A stretch of DNA of 64,000 nucleotides from Blastococcus sp. CT_GayMR19 (GTDB lineage Bacteria > Actinomycetota > Actinomycetes > Mycobacteriales > Geodermatophilaceae). The notes beneath the pieces were generated by a model. That model worked only from the letters and a program-made list of their open reading frames with translations, had not been told where the DNA came from and did no database searches. Shown here one piece after another: positions 55,305 through 64,000 of the stretch. The position numbers and the translations under genes are program-made. The DNA lies in contig NZ_SPQL01000001.1 in NCBI RefSeq assembly GCF_004570385.1, positions 434,001-498,000 on the forward strand. Direction: 5' to 3'. Every line of letters starts with the position of its first letter. The first letter of the stretch is position 1.

Positions 55305-58289
55305 TCAGACGGGCGGGCCCGCCGGACGGCTGGCGGCCCGACGACGGCGCGGTCGGCCTGTGGCCGGGATCTCCTCGGGGACGCCGGCCGGCTCGACCGG
55401 CCCCGTCTCGAGGACGGCCATCTCGCTCGCGACGGGCTCGGACGAGGACCCGTCGGGCGCCGGCACGATCGTCATGGTGTTGCTCTCCACCGGCGTCTGC
55501 GCGGCCGGCGGGAGGTCCTCGGAGGTGTCCTCGGGCCGGTAGTCGGCCACCTCGTCCGCCCCGGCGGTCTCGTCGCCGGTCCCCGCGGCCGGAACGCCGT
55601 CGAGCACGGCGGCGTCCTCCGCGGCGCGCTCCTCACCGGACTGGCCCCGGCCGCGCCGCCCACGGTTGCGCCGGCCCCCGGTGCGGGCGGCGTCGCCGTC
55701 GCCGGTCTCCGCCGGTCCGGTTGCGTCCTCGCCGGCTTCCTGACCCGCGTCCATGACGTCGCCCTTCGCCTCGACCCTGCCCGCATCGTCCCTGGCACCG
55801 TCCCGGGAGCCGGACCGGTCGCGACCTCTCGCCCCGCCGCCGCTGCCGGAGCTCCCGCTCCCCGAGCTCGTGCCGCCGTTGCCGCCGGAACGGCGCTTCT
55901 CGTCGACCGGGTCGGTGGAGACGATCACGCCGCGGCCGCGGCAGTGGTCGCAGGGCTCGGAGAAGACCTCGAGCAGGCCCTGGCCGACCCGCTTGCGGGT
56001 CATCTGCACCAGGCCCAGCGAGGTGACCTCGGCGACCTGGTGCTTGGTGCGGTCGCGGCCCAGGCACTCGGTGAGCCGCCGCAGGACGAGGTCCCGGTTG
56101 CTCTCGAGCACCATGTCGATGAAGTCGATGACGATGATGCCGCCGACGTCGCGCAGCCGGAGCTGGCGGACGATCTCCTCGGCCGCCTCCATGTTGTTCC
56201 GCGTGACGGTCTGCTCCAGGTTGCCGCCCGAGCCCACGAACTTGCCGGTGTTGACGTCGACGACGGTCATCGCCTCGGTGCGGTCGATGACCAGCGAGCC
56301 ACCCGAGGGCAGCCACACCTTGCGGTCGAGCGCCTTGGCCAGCTGCTCGTCGACGCGCAGGTTGTGGAAGACGTCGCCCTCGCCGGTGAACCGGGTCAGC
56401 CGCCCGGTGAGCTCGGGCGAGACGTGCGCGACGTAGGCCTCGACGGTGTCCCAGGCGTCGTCGCCCTGGACGACGAGCTCCTTGAAGTCCTCGTTGAAGA
56501 CGTCGCGGATGACGCGGATCGCCAGGTCGGGCTCGCCGTAGAGCAGGGTCGGCGCGTTCGACGTCGACTCGGCCTTCTTCTGGATGACCTCCCACTGCGC
56601 GGTCAGCCGGTTGACGTCGCGGGTGAGCTCCTCCTCCGAGGCGCCCTCCGCGGCGGTCCGGATGATGACGCCGGCGTCCTCGGGGACGATCTTCTTCAGG
56701 ATGTCCTTGAGCCGCTGCCGCTCGGTGTCGGGCAGCTTGCGGCTGATGCCGGTCATCGACCCGCCGGGCACGTAGACCAGGAACCGGCCGGGCAGGTTGA
56801 TCTGCTGGGTGAGCCGGGCGCCCTTGTGGCCGATCGGGTCCTTCGTCACCTGCACGAGGACCTTGTCGCCGGACTTGAGCGCCGTCTCGATCGAGCGCGA
56901 CTTGCCGGACAGGCCGGCCGCGTCCCAGTTGACCTCGCCGGCGTAGAGGACGGCGTTGCGCCCCTTGCCGACGTCGACGAAGGCCGCCTCCATCGAGGGC
57001 AGCACGTTCTGCACGCGGCCGAGGTAGACGTTGCCGGCGAAGGACGTCGCCGACGCCTGGGTCACGTAGTGCTCGACCAGGACGTCGTCCTCGAGGACGG
57101 CGATCTGCGTGCGCTCGCCCCGCTGGCGGATGACCATCTTGCGGTCGACCGCCTCGCGGCGGGCCAGGAACTCGCTCTCGGTCAGGATCGGCGCGCGGCG
57201 GCGGCCGGTGTCCCGGCCGTCCCGGCGGCGCTGGCGCTTCGCCTCGAGGCGCGTGGAGCCCGCGACGCCGCGGACGTCGTCGTCGCTGGTGGTCCGGCCG
57301 TTGCGACCGGCCCGCTCGGGCCGGTCGTCGTCGTCGACCTCCTCGCCGGCGGCGTCCGCGCTGCCGGCACTGCCACCGCGGCGACGGCGGCGGCGACGGC
57401 GCCGCGTGCTCGACGCGGACTCCTCGTCGGTGTCGCCGGACTCCTCGGCGTCCTCGTCGTCGCCCTCGGTCTCGGCGAGCTCGTCGGAGCTCTCGTCCTC
57501 GCCCTCGGCGGCGTCCTCGCCGGTCCGGCCACGACCGCGGCCACGGCGGCCACGCCGCCGGCGACGGCTGCCCGCGCCCGTCTCGTCCTCGGTGTCCTCG
57601 TCGGTGATGTCGACGATGTCCTCGGCGTCGTCCTCCGTGATCTCCGCGACGTCGGGCTCGTCGGCGGGACCGCGCCGCGACCGGCTGCGCCGGGAACGGC
57701 TGCGGCCGGTGCTCGGCTCGGGGAGGTCGTCGCGGTCCTCGGTGGGCGTCGCCTCGGCGTCGAGGGCCTCGTCGCCGGCGCCGTCGGCCTCCACCGTCTC
57801 GGCCGGACGGCGGCCGCGACGGCGGGGCGGGGGCGGGGCGTCGGTCTCCGACGGGGCGACGAACGTGATGAACGCCGGGGCGGGGGCCGGCGGAGCGGAC
57901 TCGGCGGCCTCGACCGGCTCGGCAGCGAAGGACGGCCGCGTGGCACGGCGCCGGGGGCGCGCGACGACCGCGGTCGGCTCCGGGGAGCTGAAGGCGGTGG
58001 CGAAGCGAGGAAGCTCGGGCTCGGCCTCCGCTTCCGGCTCGGCCTCCGCTTCCGGCTGGGCCTCCGCTTCCGGCTCGGGCTCGGGCTCCGGCTCGGGCTC
58101 CGCTTCCGTCTCGAGCTCTGGGTCGGCCTCGTCGTCGGGGGCCGCGAGTTCGTCGGCGTGGCCCTCCGGAGTCCCGGGGGTCTCCGCCGCGGTCTCGGTC
58201 TCCGCGGCGGTCTCGGGCTCCGCGGCGCTCCCGCTGCCCGGGGTTCCTGCGCCGGTCTCGTCGGTGGTGGTGTCGTTGTCGTCGGCCAC
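55305..58289 (-). CDS. rne: Ribonuclease E/G family endoribonuclease
   Basis: 994-aa RNA-processing nuclease. Residues 1-380 are disordered, first acidic with Glu-Pro and Glu-Ala runs (about 55-95), then alternating Asp/Glu and Arg clusters. The catalytic core begins near 385 with the S1 domain ([18 protein letters not shown]), then shows the metal residues in [14 protein letters not shown] and IVIDFIDMV and the zinc link CDHCRGRGV near 800. A second disordered acidic/basic tail follows. This core-in-the-middle layout is typical of actinobacterial RNase E. GTG start with GAGGAG. The 372-nt untranslated leader suggests autoregulation. Confidence 0.95.
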   Translation of the reverse strand: MADDNDTTTDETGAGTPGSGSAAEPETAAETETAAETPGTPEGHADELAAPDDEADPELETEAEPEPEPEPEPEAEAQPEAEAEPEAEAEPELPRFATAFSSPEPTAVVARPRRRATRPSFAAEPVEAAESAPPAPAPAFITFVAPSETDAPPPPRRRGRRPAETVEADGAGDEALDAEATPTEDRDDLPEPSTGRSRSRRSRSRRGPADEPDVAEITEDDAEDIVDITDEDTEDETGAGSRRRRRGRRGRGRGRTGEDAAEGEDESSDELAETEGDDEDAEESGDTDEESASSTRRRRRRRRRGGSAGSADAAGEEVDDDDRPERAGRNGRTTSDDDVRGVAGSTRLEAKRQRRRDGRDTGRRRAPILTESEFLARREAVDRKMVIRQRGERTQIAVLEDDVLVEHYVTQASATSFAGNVYLGRVQNVLPSMEAAFVDVGKGRNAVLYAGEVNWDAAGLSGKSRSIETALKSGDKVLVQVTKDPIGHKGARLTQQINLPGRFLVYVPGGSMTGISRKLPDTERQRLKDILKKIVPEDAGVIIRTAAEGASEEELTRDVNRLTAQWEVIQKKAESTSNAPTLLYGEPDLAIRVIRDVFNEDFKELVVQGDDAWDTVEAYVAHVSPELTGRLTRFTGEGDVFHNLRVDEQLAKALDRKVWLPSGGSLVIDRTEAMTVVDVNTGKFVGSGGNLEQTVTRNNMEAAEEIVRQLRLRDVGGIIVIDFIDMVLESNRDLVLRRLTECLGRDRTKHQVAEVTSLGLVQMTRKRVGQGLLEVFSEPCDHCRGRGVIVSTDPVDEKRRSGGNGGTSSGSGSSGSGGGARGRDRSGSRDGARDDAGRVEAKGDVMDAGQEAGEDATGPAETGDGDAARTGGRRNRGRRGRGQSGEERAAEDAAVLDGVPAAGTGDETAGADEVADYRPEDTSEDLPPAAQTPVESNTMTIVPAPDGSSSEPVASEMAVLETGPVEPAGVPEEIPATGRPRRRRAASRPAGPPV

Positions 58290-58661
58290 GAGGGTCGTCT
58301 CCTCAAGGCTCCCGGGCGCCGATCGGATGACTGGCGACCGCGCAGGAGCACGGGTTGGGCGGGACGGGCCGCCGCACGGGGTACGGCGGTGGTGGCTCGT
58401 CCTGCTGAAGTCTGGTGGGCCGTCCCCCGGGCGGTGGTTGCCGCGGCCGGGAGCCGGAGTGCTGGTGGTGCCGCACCCGATGGAGCCTGGATGCGCGGTG
58501 CCTGGATGCGTCGTGCCGGGTCTTCGGTGGTGCTGGTCCTTCGGGAGCTGGGTCGTGGGTCGCGCGGTGGTCTGCGTCGTCCGGGCCGGCTGGTCCGGAG
58601 CGGTGCGTCACGTCTGGCAGCCGTGCCGCTCGACGGCGCGAGGCCTCCGGGTCCACCCAGG
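58290..58661 (-). other. Long leader upstream of rne, no gene seen
   Basis: 372 bp between the radical-SAM-associated gene and rne. It contains short direct repeats (GCCTGGATGCG twice near 58487-58510). No coding frame with a ribosome site stands out. It probably holds the rne promoter and a leader of the sort through which RNase E controls its own mRNA, by analogy. Confidence 0.45.
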
Positions 58662-59429
58662 TCAGATCGTCGCGTGCTCCCCCTGGCAGCGGGTGCGCGC
58701 CGCACGGTCAGGCCCGAGCGGATCGGCCACGGTCCCGGTGTCGTCGAGCCGGCCCTGCGCCGCACGCACGGCCCGTGGGGGCAACGGCGGGCGCAGGTCG
58801 GCGACGGCAGTCAGGGCGGCCAACACGTCGTCCGGTCGTACGGCGGGCGTTCCCTGCCGGACGACCATGTGCAGTATGGCACAACCTGCCTCTTCGACCG
58901 CGAACGCGCTGGTGACCGACGCGCGCGCATCGATGTCCCGGAGGCCGTTCTTGGTGCGCTTGGCGACGGTCACGACGTCCCGCGAGAGGAACTCCGCCAG
59001 CGCCGGCTCCAGTTCCGCGAGTGCCACCCCGGGCAGCTCCACGCGCCACACCGACGTGTCGATCCGGTCGGCCAGCGAGCCGGTCCCCTCCAGCGCCTCC
59101 ACGCACTCGACGACGGCGAGGTCCTCCGGCAGGGCGGCGTCCAGGGCGGCCCGCACCGCTTCGGGGTCGCACCGGACGCTCAGCCCGATCTCCAGGTACT
59201 CGGCCTCGCTGGCCGACCCGGTCGGCGCGGCACCGAGGTAGGAGATCTTGGGATGGGGGCTGAACCCGGCCGAGAACGCCATCGGCACCTGGGCCCGGCG
59301 CAGCGCGCGCTCGAGCGTGCGGGCCAGGTCGCGGTGGGACGCGAACCGGAGCCGGCCGCGCTTGGCGTACCGGATGCGCAGCTTCTGGACGGTCGGCGGC
59401 GGGGGCGGGCCCTCGGGCTGACGGGCCAT
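58662..59429 (-). CDS. TIGR03936 family radical SAM-associated protein (DUF2344)
   Basis: 255 aa. It reads KLRIRYAKRGRLRFASHRDL, then RRAQVPMAFSAGFSPHPKIS and LGAAPTGSASEAEYLEI, the family pattern. Fused to the radical SAM protein in some bacteria, here separate: its ATG overlaps that gene's stop by 1 nt (TGATG). Function unknown, probably tRNA or rRNA related given linkage to rne and ribosomal genes. Confidence 0.92.
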   Translation of the reverse strand: MARQPEGPPPPPTVQKLRIRYAKRGRLRFASHRDLARTLERALRRAQVPMAFSAGFSPHPKISYLGAAPTGSASEAEYLEIGLSVRCDPEAVRAALDAALPEDLAVVECVEALEGTGSLADRIDTSVWRVELPGVALAELEPALAEFLSRDVVTVAKRTKNGLRDIDARASVTSAFAVEEAGCAILHMVVRQGTPAVRPDDVLAALTAVADLRPPLPPRAVRAAQGRLDDTGTVADPLGPDRAARTRCQGEHATI

Positions 59430-61351
59430 CAGACGACGGTGAGCGGGATCAGACTGCGGCCGGTGGGGCCTATCTGGATCTCGGTGCCCATGGTCGGGCA
59501 GACGCCGCAGTCGTAGCAGGGCGTCCACCGGCAGTCGGCGACCTCCTCCTCGTTCAGCGCCTCCTGCCAGTCGTCCCAGAGGAACTCCTTGTCCAGGCCG
59601 GAGTCGAGGTGGTCCCACGGGAGGATCTCGTGCTCGGTGCGCTCCCGGGTGGTGAACCAGTCGAGGTCGACGCCGAAGGGGGCCAGCTCCTCGGCGGCCG
59701 CCGTCGTCCAGCGGTCGAAGGAGAAGTGCTCGCTCCAGCCGTCGAACTTCCCGCCCTCGCGCCAGACGCGCTCGATGACCCGGCCGACGCGGCGGTCGCC
59801 CCGGGAGAGCAGGCCTTCGATCACGCCGGGCTTGCCGTCGTGGTAGCGCAGGCCGATGGACTTGCCGATCCGCCGGTCGGCGTTGATCGCCTGCCGCAGG
59901 ATGCGCAGCCGGTGGTCGATCGTGTCGGCGCTGGCCTGACCCGCCCACTGGAACGGGGTGTGCGGCTTGGGCACGAAGCCACCGATGGAGACGGTGCAGC
60001 GGACGTCCTTCTGGCCGCTGGCCTCCCGGCCGGCCCGGATGACCTCGACGGCCAGCTCGGCGATCTCCAGCACGTCCTCGTCGGTCTCGGTGGGCAGACC
60101 GCACATGAAGTACAGCTTCACCTGGCGCCAGCCGTTGGCGTAGGCGGTGGTGACCGTCCGGACGAGGTCCTCCTTGGACACCGTCTTGTTGATCACGCGT
60201 CGGATCCGCTCGCTGCCGCCCTCGGGCGCGAAGGTCAGGCCGGAGCGCCGTCCGTTCCGGGAGAGCTCGTTGGCCAGGGTGACGTTGAAGGCGTCGACCC
60301 GGGTGCTCGGCAGGGAGAGGCTGGTGTTGGTGCCCTCGTACCGGTCGGCGAGCTCCTTGGCCAGCTGGCCGATCTCGGAGTGGTCGGCGCTGGACAGCGA
60401 CAGCAGCCCGACCTCCTCGTAGCCGGTCGCCTTGAGCCCCTGCTCCACCATCGAGCCGATGCCGGTGATCGTCCGCTCGCGCACCGGGCGGGTGATCATC
60501 CCGGCCTGGCAGAAGCGGCAGCCCCGGGTGCAGCCACGGAAGATCTCCACGCTCATCCGCTCGTGCACGCTCTCCGCCAGCGGCACGATCGGCGTCTTCG
60601 GGTAGGGCCACTCGTCGAGGTCCATGACGGTGCGCTTGCCGACCTTGACCGGGACGTCGTCGCGCGTCCGCGTGACCGCGGCGATCGCGCCGTCCGCGGC
60701 GTAGGAGACGGCGTAGAAGGACGGCACGTAGACGCCGTCCACCCGCGCCAGGCGGGCGAGGAGCTCGACGCGGCCGCCGGGGCGCCCCTGGGCCTTCCAC
60801 GCCTTGACGACGTCGGTGATGTCGCCGACCACCTGCTCGCCGTCACCGAGGACGGCTGCGTCGACGAAGTCGGATACGGGCTCGGGGTTGAAGGCCGCGT
60901 GCCCACCGGCGACGACGACGGGGTGGGTCTCGTCGCGGTCGACGGCGTGCAGCGGGACGCCGGCGAGGTCGAGCGCCTCGAGCAGGTTGGTGTAACCGAG
61001 CTCGGTGGCGAAGCTGACGCCGAGCAGGTCGAAGTCCTTCACCGCGCGGTGGCCGTCGACGGTGAACTGGGGGACGCCGTTCTCGCGCATGAGGGCGGCG
61101 AGGTCGGGCCAGACGGCGTACGTGCGCTCGGCCAGGGCGTCGGGGCGCTCGTTGAGCACCTCGTACAGGATCATCAGGCCCTGGTTGGGCAGGCCCACCT
61201 CGTAGGCGTCGGGATACATCAGCGCCCAGTGCACGGCGGCGCCGTCCCATGGCTTGACCTGGGAGTTCAGTTCACCGCCGACGTACTGGATCGGCTTCTG
61301 GATCTGAGCCAGCAGCGGTTCGAGGCGGGGGTAGAGAGTCTCACCAGTCAT
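59429..61351 (-). CDS. TIGR03960 family B12-binding radical SAM protein
   Basis: 640 aa. An N-terminal cobalamin-binding-like domain (about 30-230, LMYPDAYEVGLPNQGLMILY) precedes the radical-SAM core with FRGCTRGCRFCQAG (C-X3-C-X2-C), SLSSADHSEI and FAPEGGSERIRRVINK. C-terminal cysteines in CRWTPCYDCGVCPTMG may bind another iron-sulfur cluster. The substrate is not known; constant linkage to the TIGR03936 gene, rne and rplU points to RNA or ribosome modification. Confidence 0.93.
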   Translation of the reverse strand: MTGETLYPRLEPLLAQIQKPIQYVGGELNSQVKPWDGAAVHWALMYPDAYEVGLPNQGLMILYEVLNERPDALAERTYAVWPDLAALMRENGVPQFTVDGHRAVKDFDLLGVSFATELGYTNLLEALDLAGVPLHAVDRDETHPVVVAGGHAAFNPEPVSDFVDAAVLGDGEQVVGDITDVVKAWKAQGRPGGRVELLARLARVDGVYVPSFYAVSYAADGAIAAVTRTRDDVPVKVGKRTVMDLDEWPYPKTPIVPLAESVHERMSVEIFRGCTRGCRFCQAGMITRPVRERTITGIGSMVEQGLKATGYEEVGLLSLSSADHSEIGQLAKELADRYEGTNTSLSLPSTRVDAFNVTLANELSRNGRRSGLTFAPEGGSERIRRVINKTVSKEDLVRTVTTAYANGWRQVKLYFMCGLPTETDEDVLEIAELAVEVIRAGREASGQKDVRCTVSIGGFVPKPHTPFQWAGQASADTIDHRLRILRQAINADRRIGKSIGLRYHDGKPGVIEGLLSRGDRRVGRVIERVWREGGKFDGWSEHFSFDRWTTAAAEELAPFGVDLDWFTTRERTEHEILPWDHLDSGLDKEFLWDDWQEALNEEEVADCRWTPCYDCGVCPTMGTEIQIGPTGRSLIPLTVV

Positions 61352-61398
61352 GACCGGTCCAGGGTAGCCGCCCCTCGTGAACCGGTTACCCGCGCGAT

Positions 61399-61432
61399 CC
61401 GAGGGGCCAAGATGGCCATCTCGGCCCCTCGG
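61399..61432 (-). terminator. Terminator after ndk
   Basis: CCGAGGGGCC pairs with GGCCCCTCGG, enclosing an AGATG/CATCT inner stem, 6 nt after the ndk stop. It ends the valS-side folC-DUF4233-ndk unit. Confidence 0.85.
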
Positions 61433-61437
61433 GTGGA

Positions 61438-61848
61438 TCAGCCCAGGTCGGGGAAGAAGAGCTTGACCTCGCGCTCGGCGGACTCGTCGGAGTCGGAGCC
61501 GTGCACGATGTTGTTCTGCACCTCGAGGGCGAAGTCGCCGCGGATCGTGCCGGGGGCGGCCTTCACCGGGTCGGTCGCGCCGGCCAGCGCGCGGAACGCC
61601 TCGACGGCGCGCGGGCCCTCGGCCACCAGCGCGAGCAGCGGCCCGCCGGTGATGAACTCGACGAGGGAGCCGAAGAACGGCCGCTCGCGGTGCTCGGCGT
61701 AGTGGGTCTCGGCGGTCTCGCGGTCGAGGGTGCGCAGCTCGGCGGCGACCAGGCGCAGGCCCTTGGCCTCCAGCCGCGAGATCACCTCGCCGACCAGGCC
61801 GCGGGCGACGCCATCAGGCTTGACGAGAATCAGGGTGCGATCGGTCAC
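61438..61848 (-). CDS. ndk: Nucleoside diphosphate kinase
   Basis: 136-aa enzyme that balances NTP pools. It reads [20 protein letters not shown], and the catalytic His is in [19 protein letters not shown] 61848 gives the standard length; upstream codons belong to the DUF4233 gene. It ends the folC unit. Confidence 0.97.
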   Translation of the reverse strand: MTDRTLILVKPDGVARGLVGEVISRLEAKGLRLVAAELRTLDRETAETHYAEHRERPFFGSLVEFITGGPLLALVAEGPRAVEAFRALAGATDPVKAAPGTIRGDFALEVQNNIVHGSDSDESAEREVKLFFPDLG

Positions 61849-61859
61849 GGGGCGGCAGC

Positions 61860-62258
61860 CTACGTGGCGGCCGGGCCGGCGCTCCCGCCGTCGCCGGGAG
61901 CCGGTACTCCGAAGGGCGAGCCGAGCAGTTCCTTGCGCACCTGCAGCAGGTACAGCCAGATCAGCGCGAAGGCGCCCGCGACGAACCACATCACGCTGTT
62001 GAACAGGCCGGTGAGCAGCAGCGGCACCTGCAGCGCGGTGCCCACCAGCACGCCGGGCGGACGGCGCTGGATCCCCGACGCCAGGATCAGGACGACGGCG
62101 AGCGCGAGCAGGTAGGTGAGCCGGGCACCGCTGAGTCCACCCTCGGCCTGCGCGATCCCGCGGGGGACGAACAGGGTGGCGATGCCCTCGAGCACCAGGA
62201 GGCCGGCGGCGACCCCGCCCAGCGCCCGGCCGGCCCGCACCGGGTCGGGCGCGGTCAT
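61860..62258 (-). CDS. DUF4233 domain-containing membrane protein
   Basis: 132 aa with four hydrophobic helices ([68 protein letters not shown]). This small membrane protein is regularly found between folC and ndk in actinobacteria. It overlaps folC by 4 nt. Ends in TAG. Function unknown. Confidence 0.9.
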   Translation of the reverse strand: MTAPDPVRAGRALGGVAAGLLVLEGIATLFVPRGIAQAEGGLSGARLTYLLALAVVLILASGIQRRPPGVLVGTALQVPLLLTGLFNSVMWFVAGAFALIWLYLLQVRKELLGSPFGVPAPGDGGSAGPAAT

Positions 62259-63610
62259 GTCCGCCGTCCCGCGAGCAGGGTGCGCGCCTCCCCCGCCGTG
62301 ATCACGCTGCCGGTCACCAGCACGCCCGAACCGCCGAGGGCGTCGTCGGGACCGGCCTCGGCCAGCTCGATCGCCTCACCGATCGCGTCGGCCAGCTGCG
62401 GGGAGACGCTGACCCGGTCGGCCCCGAAGACGTCGACGGCCAGGGCACCCAGCTCGTCGGCGGGCATGGCGCGGGGCGAGCTGTTCTGGGTGACGACGAC
62501 CTCGGCGCAGACGTCCTCGAGCGCGGCCAGCATCCCGGCGACGTCCTTGCCGCGGACGCAGCCGACGACGCCGACCAGCCGGGTGAAGTCGAACGACTCC
62601 TTGAGCGCGTCCACGCTGGCCGCCATGCCGGCCGGGTTGTGCGCGGCGTCGACGAGCACCGTCGGGCTGGTGCGGACCCGCTCCAGGCGGCCGGGCGAGC
62701 GGACGGCGGCGAACGCCGCGCGGACGGTCTCCTGCTCGATCGGCCCGGTCGCGGCACCCGCGCCGAGGAACGCCTCGACGGCGGCCAGGGCCGTGACCGC
62801 GTTCTGCGCCTGATGCGCGCCGAACAGGGGCAGGAAGACCTCCTCGTACTCGCCGCCCAGACCCTGCAGCCGCACCTGCTGACCGCCGACGGCGACCCGC
62901 CGCTCCAGGACGCCGAACTCGGTGCCCTCCCGGGCCACCACGGCCTCCACCTCGACCGCCCGGCGGACCAGCGCGTCGAGGGCGCCCGGCTGCTGGTGGG
63001 CGAGCACCGCGATGGCCTCGGTCTTGATGATCCCGGCCTTCTCCCCCGCGATCGTGGCGACGTCGGGACCGAGGTACTCGGCGTGGTCGAGGTCGACCGG
63101 CGTCACGACGGCGACCCGCGCGTCGGCCACGTTGGTCGCGTCCCACGTCCCGCCCATGCCCACCTCGATCACGGCGACGTCGACCGGAGCGTCGGCGAAC
63201 AGCGCGTAGGCCATGCCCACCATGACCTCGAAGAAGCTCATCGGGACGTCGCTGCCCGCGTCGACCATCTGCACGTACGGCGCGATGTCGGCGTAGGTCT
63301 CGACGAACCGCTCCGCGCTCACCGGCTCGCCGTCCAGGACGATCCGCTCCCGCATCGACTCCAGGTGCGGGCTGGTGAACCGGCCCACCCGGAGCCCGAA
63401 GCCGCGCAGCAGCTCGTCGACCATCCGCGCCGTCGTCGTCTTGCCGTTGGTGCCGGCCACCTGGATGACCGGCATCGCGCGGTGGGGGGAACCGAGCAGG
63501 TCGACCAGGGCGTGGATGCGGGTGAGGGACGGCTCGACCCGGCTCTCCGGCCAGCGGGCGAGCAGCTCACCCTCGACCCGGGCCAGTTCACCGGTGCTGC
63601 TGCTGCTCAT
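62255..63610 (-). CDS. folC: Bifunctional folylpolyglutamate / dihydrofolate synthase
   Basis: 451-aa Mur-ligase-family enzyme that adds glutamates to folates. Motifs: [20 protein letters not shown] (P-loop), [14 protein letters not shown] and [13 protein letters not shown]. The ATG at 63610 begins the conserved region; codons above it overlap an intergenic repeat. It is divergent from valS, whose synthetase gene commonly neighbours folC. Confidence 0.95.
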   Translation of the reverse strand: MSSSSTGELARVEGELLARWPESRVEPSLTRIHALVDLLGSPHRAMPVIQVAGTNGKTTTARMVDELLRGFGLRVGRFTSPHLESMRERIVLDGEPVSAERFVETYADIAPYVQMVDAGSDVPMSFFEVMVGMAYALFADAPVDVAVIEVGMGGTWDATNVADARVAVVTPVDLDHAEYLGPDVATIAGEKAGIIKTEAIAVLAHQQPGALDALVRRAVEVEAVVAREGTEFGVLERRVAVGGQQVRLQGLGGEYEEVFLPLFGAHQAQNAVTALAAVEAFLGAGAATGPIEQETVRAAFAAVRSPGRLERVRTSPTVLVDAAHNPAGMAASVDALKESFDFTRLVGVVGCVRGKDVAGMLAALEDVCAEVVVTQNSSPRAMPADELGALAVDVFGADRVSVSPQLADAIGEAIELAEAGPDDALGGSGVLVTGSVITAGEARTLLAGRRT

Positions 63611-63647
63611 CCTCGTCAGGATGCCAGCCGGGACACTGGACCGACCC

Positions 63648-63773
63648 CGCGCCCCGGTCCGCTCCTCGCTCGATGCTCCCCGGGCTGTGGTCAGTCGTGA
63701 CACCTGGCTGGCTCCGCGCCCCGGTCCGCTCCTCGCTCGTTCCTCGCTGCGATGCTCCCGGGGCTGTCGTCAG
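63648..63773. repeat. Direct repeat between folC and valS
   Basis: GCGCCCCGGTCCGCTCCTCG followed by the GCTCG...GATGCTCC...GGGCTGT...GTCAG pattern occurs at 63648-63694 and again at 63715-63773. The second copy has a 12-bp insertion (around 63740). Function unknown; probably a dispersed intergenic repeat. Confidence 0.75.
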
Positions 63774-63798
63774 CCGCAGGGTTCCTAGGATGAGGCAC

Positions 63799-64000
63799 AT
63801 GGTTCCCGACACCGCGACCCCGGCCACCCCTGCCCTGGGAGCGACCGTCGGCGTACCCGAGAAGCCCTCGCTGGACGGGCTCGAGGAGAAGTGGGTCGAC
63901 CGCTGGGCGGCCGACGACACCTATGCCTTCGACCGGGCGGCCGCTCTCGCCGGGCCGCGCGAGCAGATCTACTCGATCGACACTCCCCCGCCAACGGCCA
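63799..64000 (+). CDS. valS: Valyl-tRNA synthetase (5' end only)
   Basis: The first 67 codons read VPEKPSLDGLEEKWVDRWAA and REQIYSIDTPPPT, the ValS N-terminus leading to the HIGH-type site that lies beyond the window. ATG 63799 or the in-frame ATG 63790 could be the start; GAGG lies between them. It is divergent from folC, the usual neighbour. Confidence 0.93.
   Translation, partial: MVPDTATPATPALGATVGVPEKPSLDGLEEKWVDRWAADDTYAFDRAAALAGPREQIYSIDTPPPTA

Overview
The window is a GC-rich actinobacterial chromosome segment. It has mycothiol-type enzymes, an LprG/P55 lipid-export pair, HrcA with a CIRCE operator, and long blocks that follow the Mycobacterium tuberculosis gene order: rsmE-dnaJ2-hrcA-Rv2375-like, and holA-comEC-comEA-degV-phosphatase-rsfS-nadD. 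Family make-up and, above all, a selenocysteine tRNA with a CUA anticodon point to the Geodermatophilaceae (Geodermatophilus/Blastococcus group). Nearly every gene I checked ends in TGA; six end in TAG and none in TAA.

Layout. 1-4.8 kb: branched-chain amino-acid ABC transport (livH, livK), divergent from a peptide/pyruvate transporter pair (cstA, ybdD-like), then a 29-bp tandem repeat. 5-9.3 kb: rRNA methylation and heat shock (rsmE, dnaJ, hrcA with CIRCE), an Rv2375-like protein and a TraR/DksA zinc finger. 9.3-12.6 kb: a SulP transporter lying between intact hemW and a broken copy of the hemW 3' end. 12.6-17.7 kb: enoyl-CoA hydratase, a GGDEF/EAL protein and a secreted subtilase with Trp-rich repeats.

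18-23 kb is the most notable region: selB, selA and tRNA-Sec on the minus strand, and an HTH-less WYL protein plus selD on the plus strand. The tRNA-Sec has the loop CUCUAAA, so its anticodon is CUA and it reads UAG, not UGA. selB itself still stops at TAG, so UAG must have two meanings separated by context. No selenoprotein gene was recognised in the window.

23-34 kb: a quinone-oxidoreductase-like enzyme; an HTH/Clp-N pair behind two palindromic operators; a SARP-AAA-LuxR regulator overlapping two flavin oxidase genes; and lprG-p55. 34-46 kb: lepA with a coupled MOSC gene, rpsT, holA, comEC (no stop codon at its expected end), comEA, two unknown envelope proteins, degV, a phosphoglycerate-mutase-like phosphatase, rsfS and nadD. 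46-64 kb: a 16-bp tandem repeat, a CoxE/MoxR pair, proA, a marR/mycothiol-enzyme module, def, proB, obgE, rpmA, rplU, rne, two linked radical-SAM genes, ndk, a DUF4233 gene, folC and the start of valS. Many minus-strand genes overlap by 1-4 nt (ATGA/GTGA), so operon-wide translational coupling is common.
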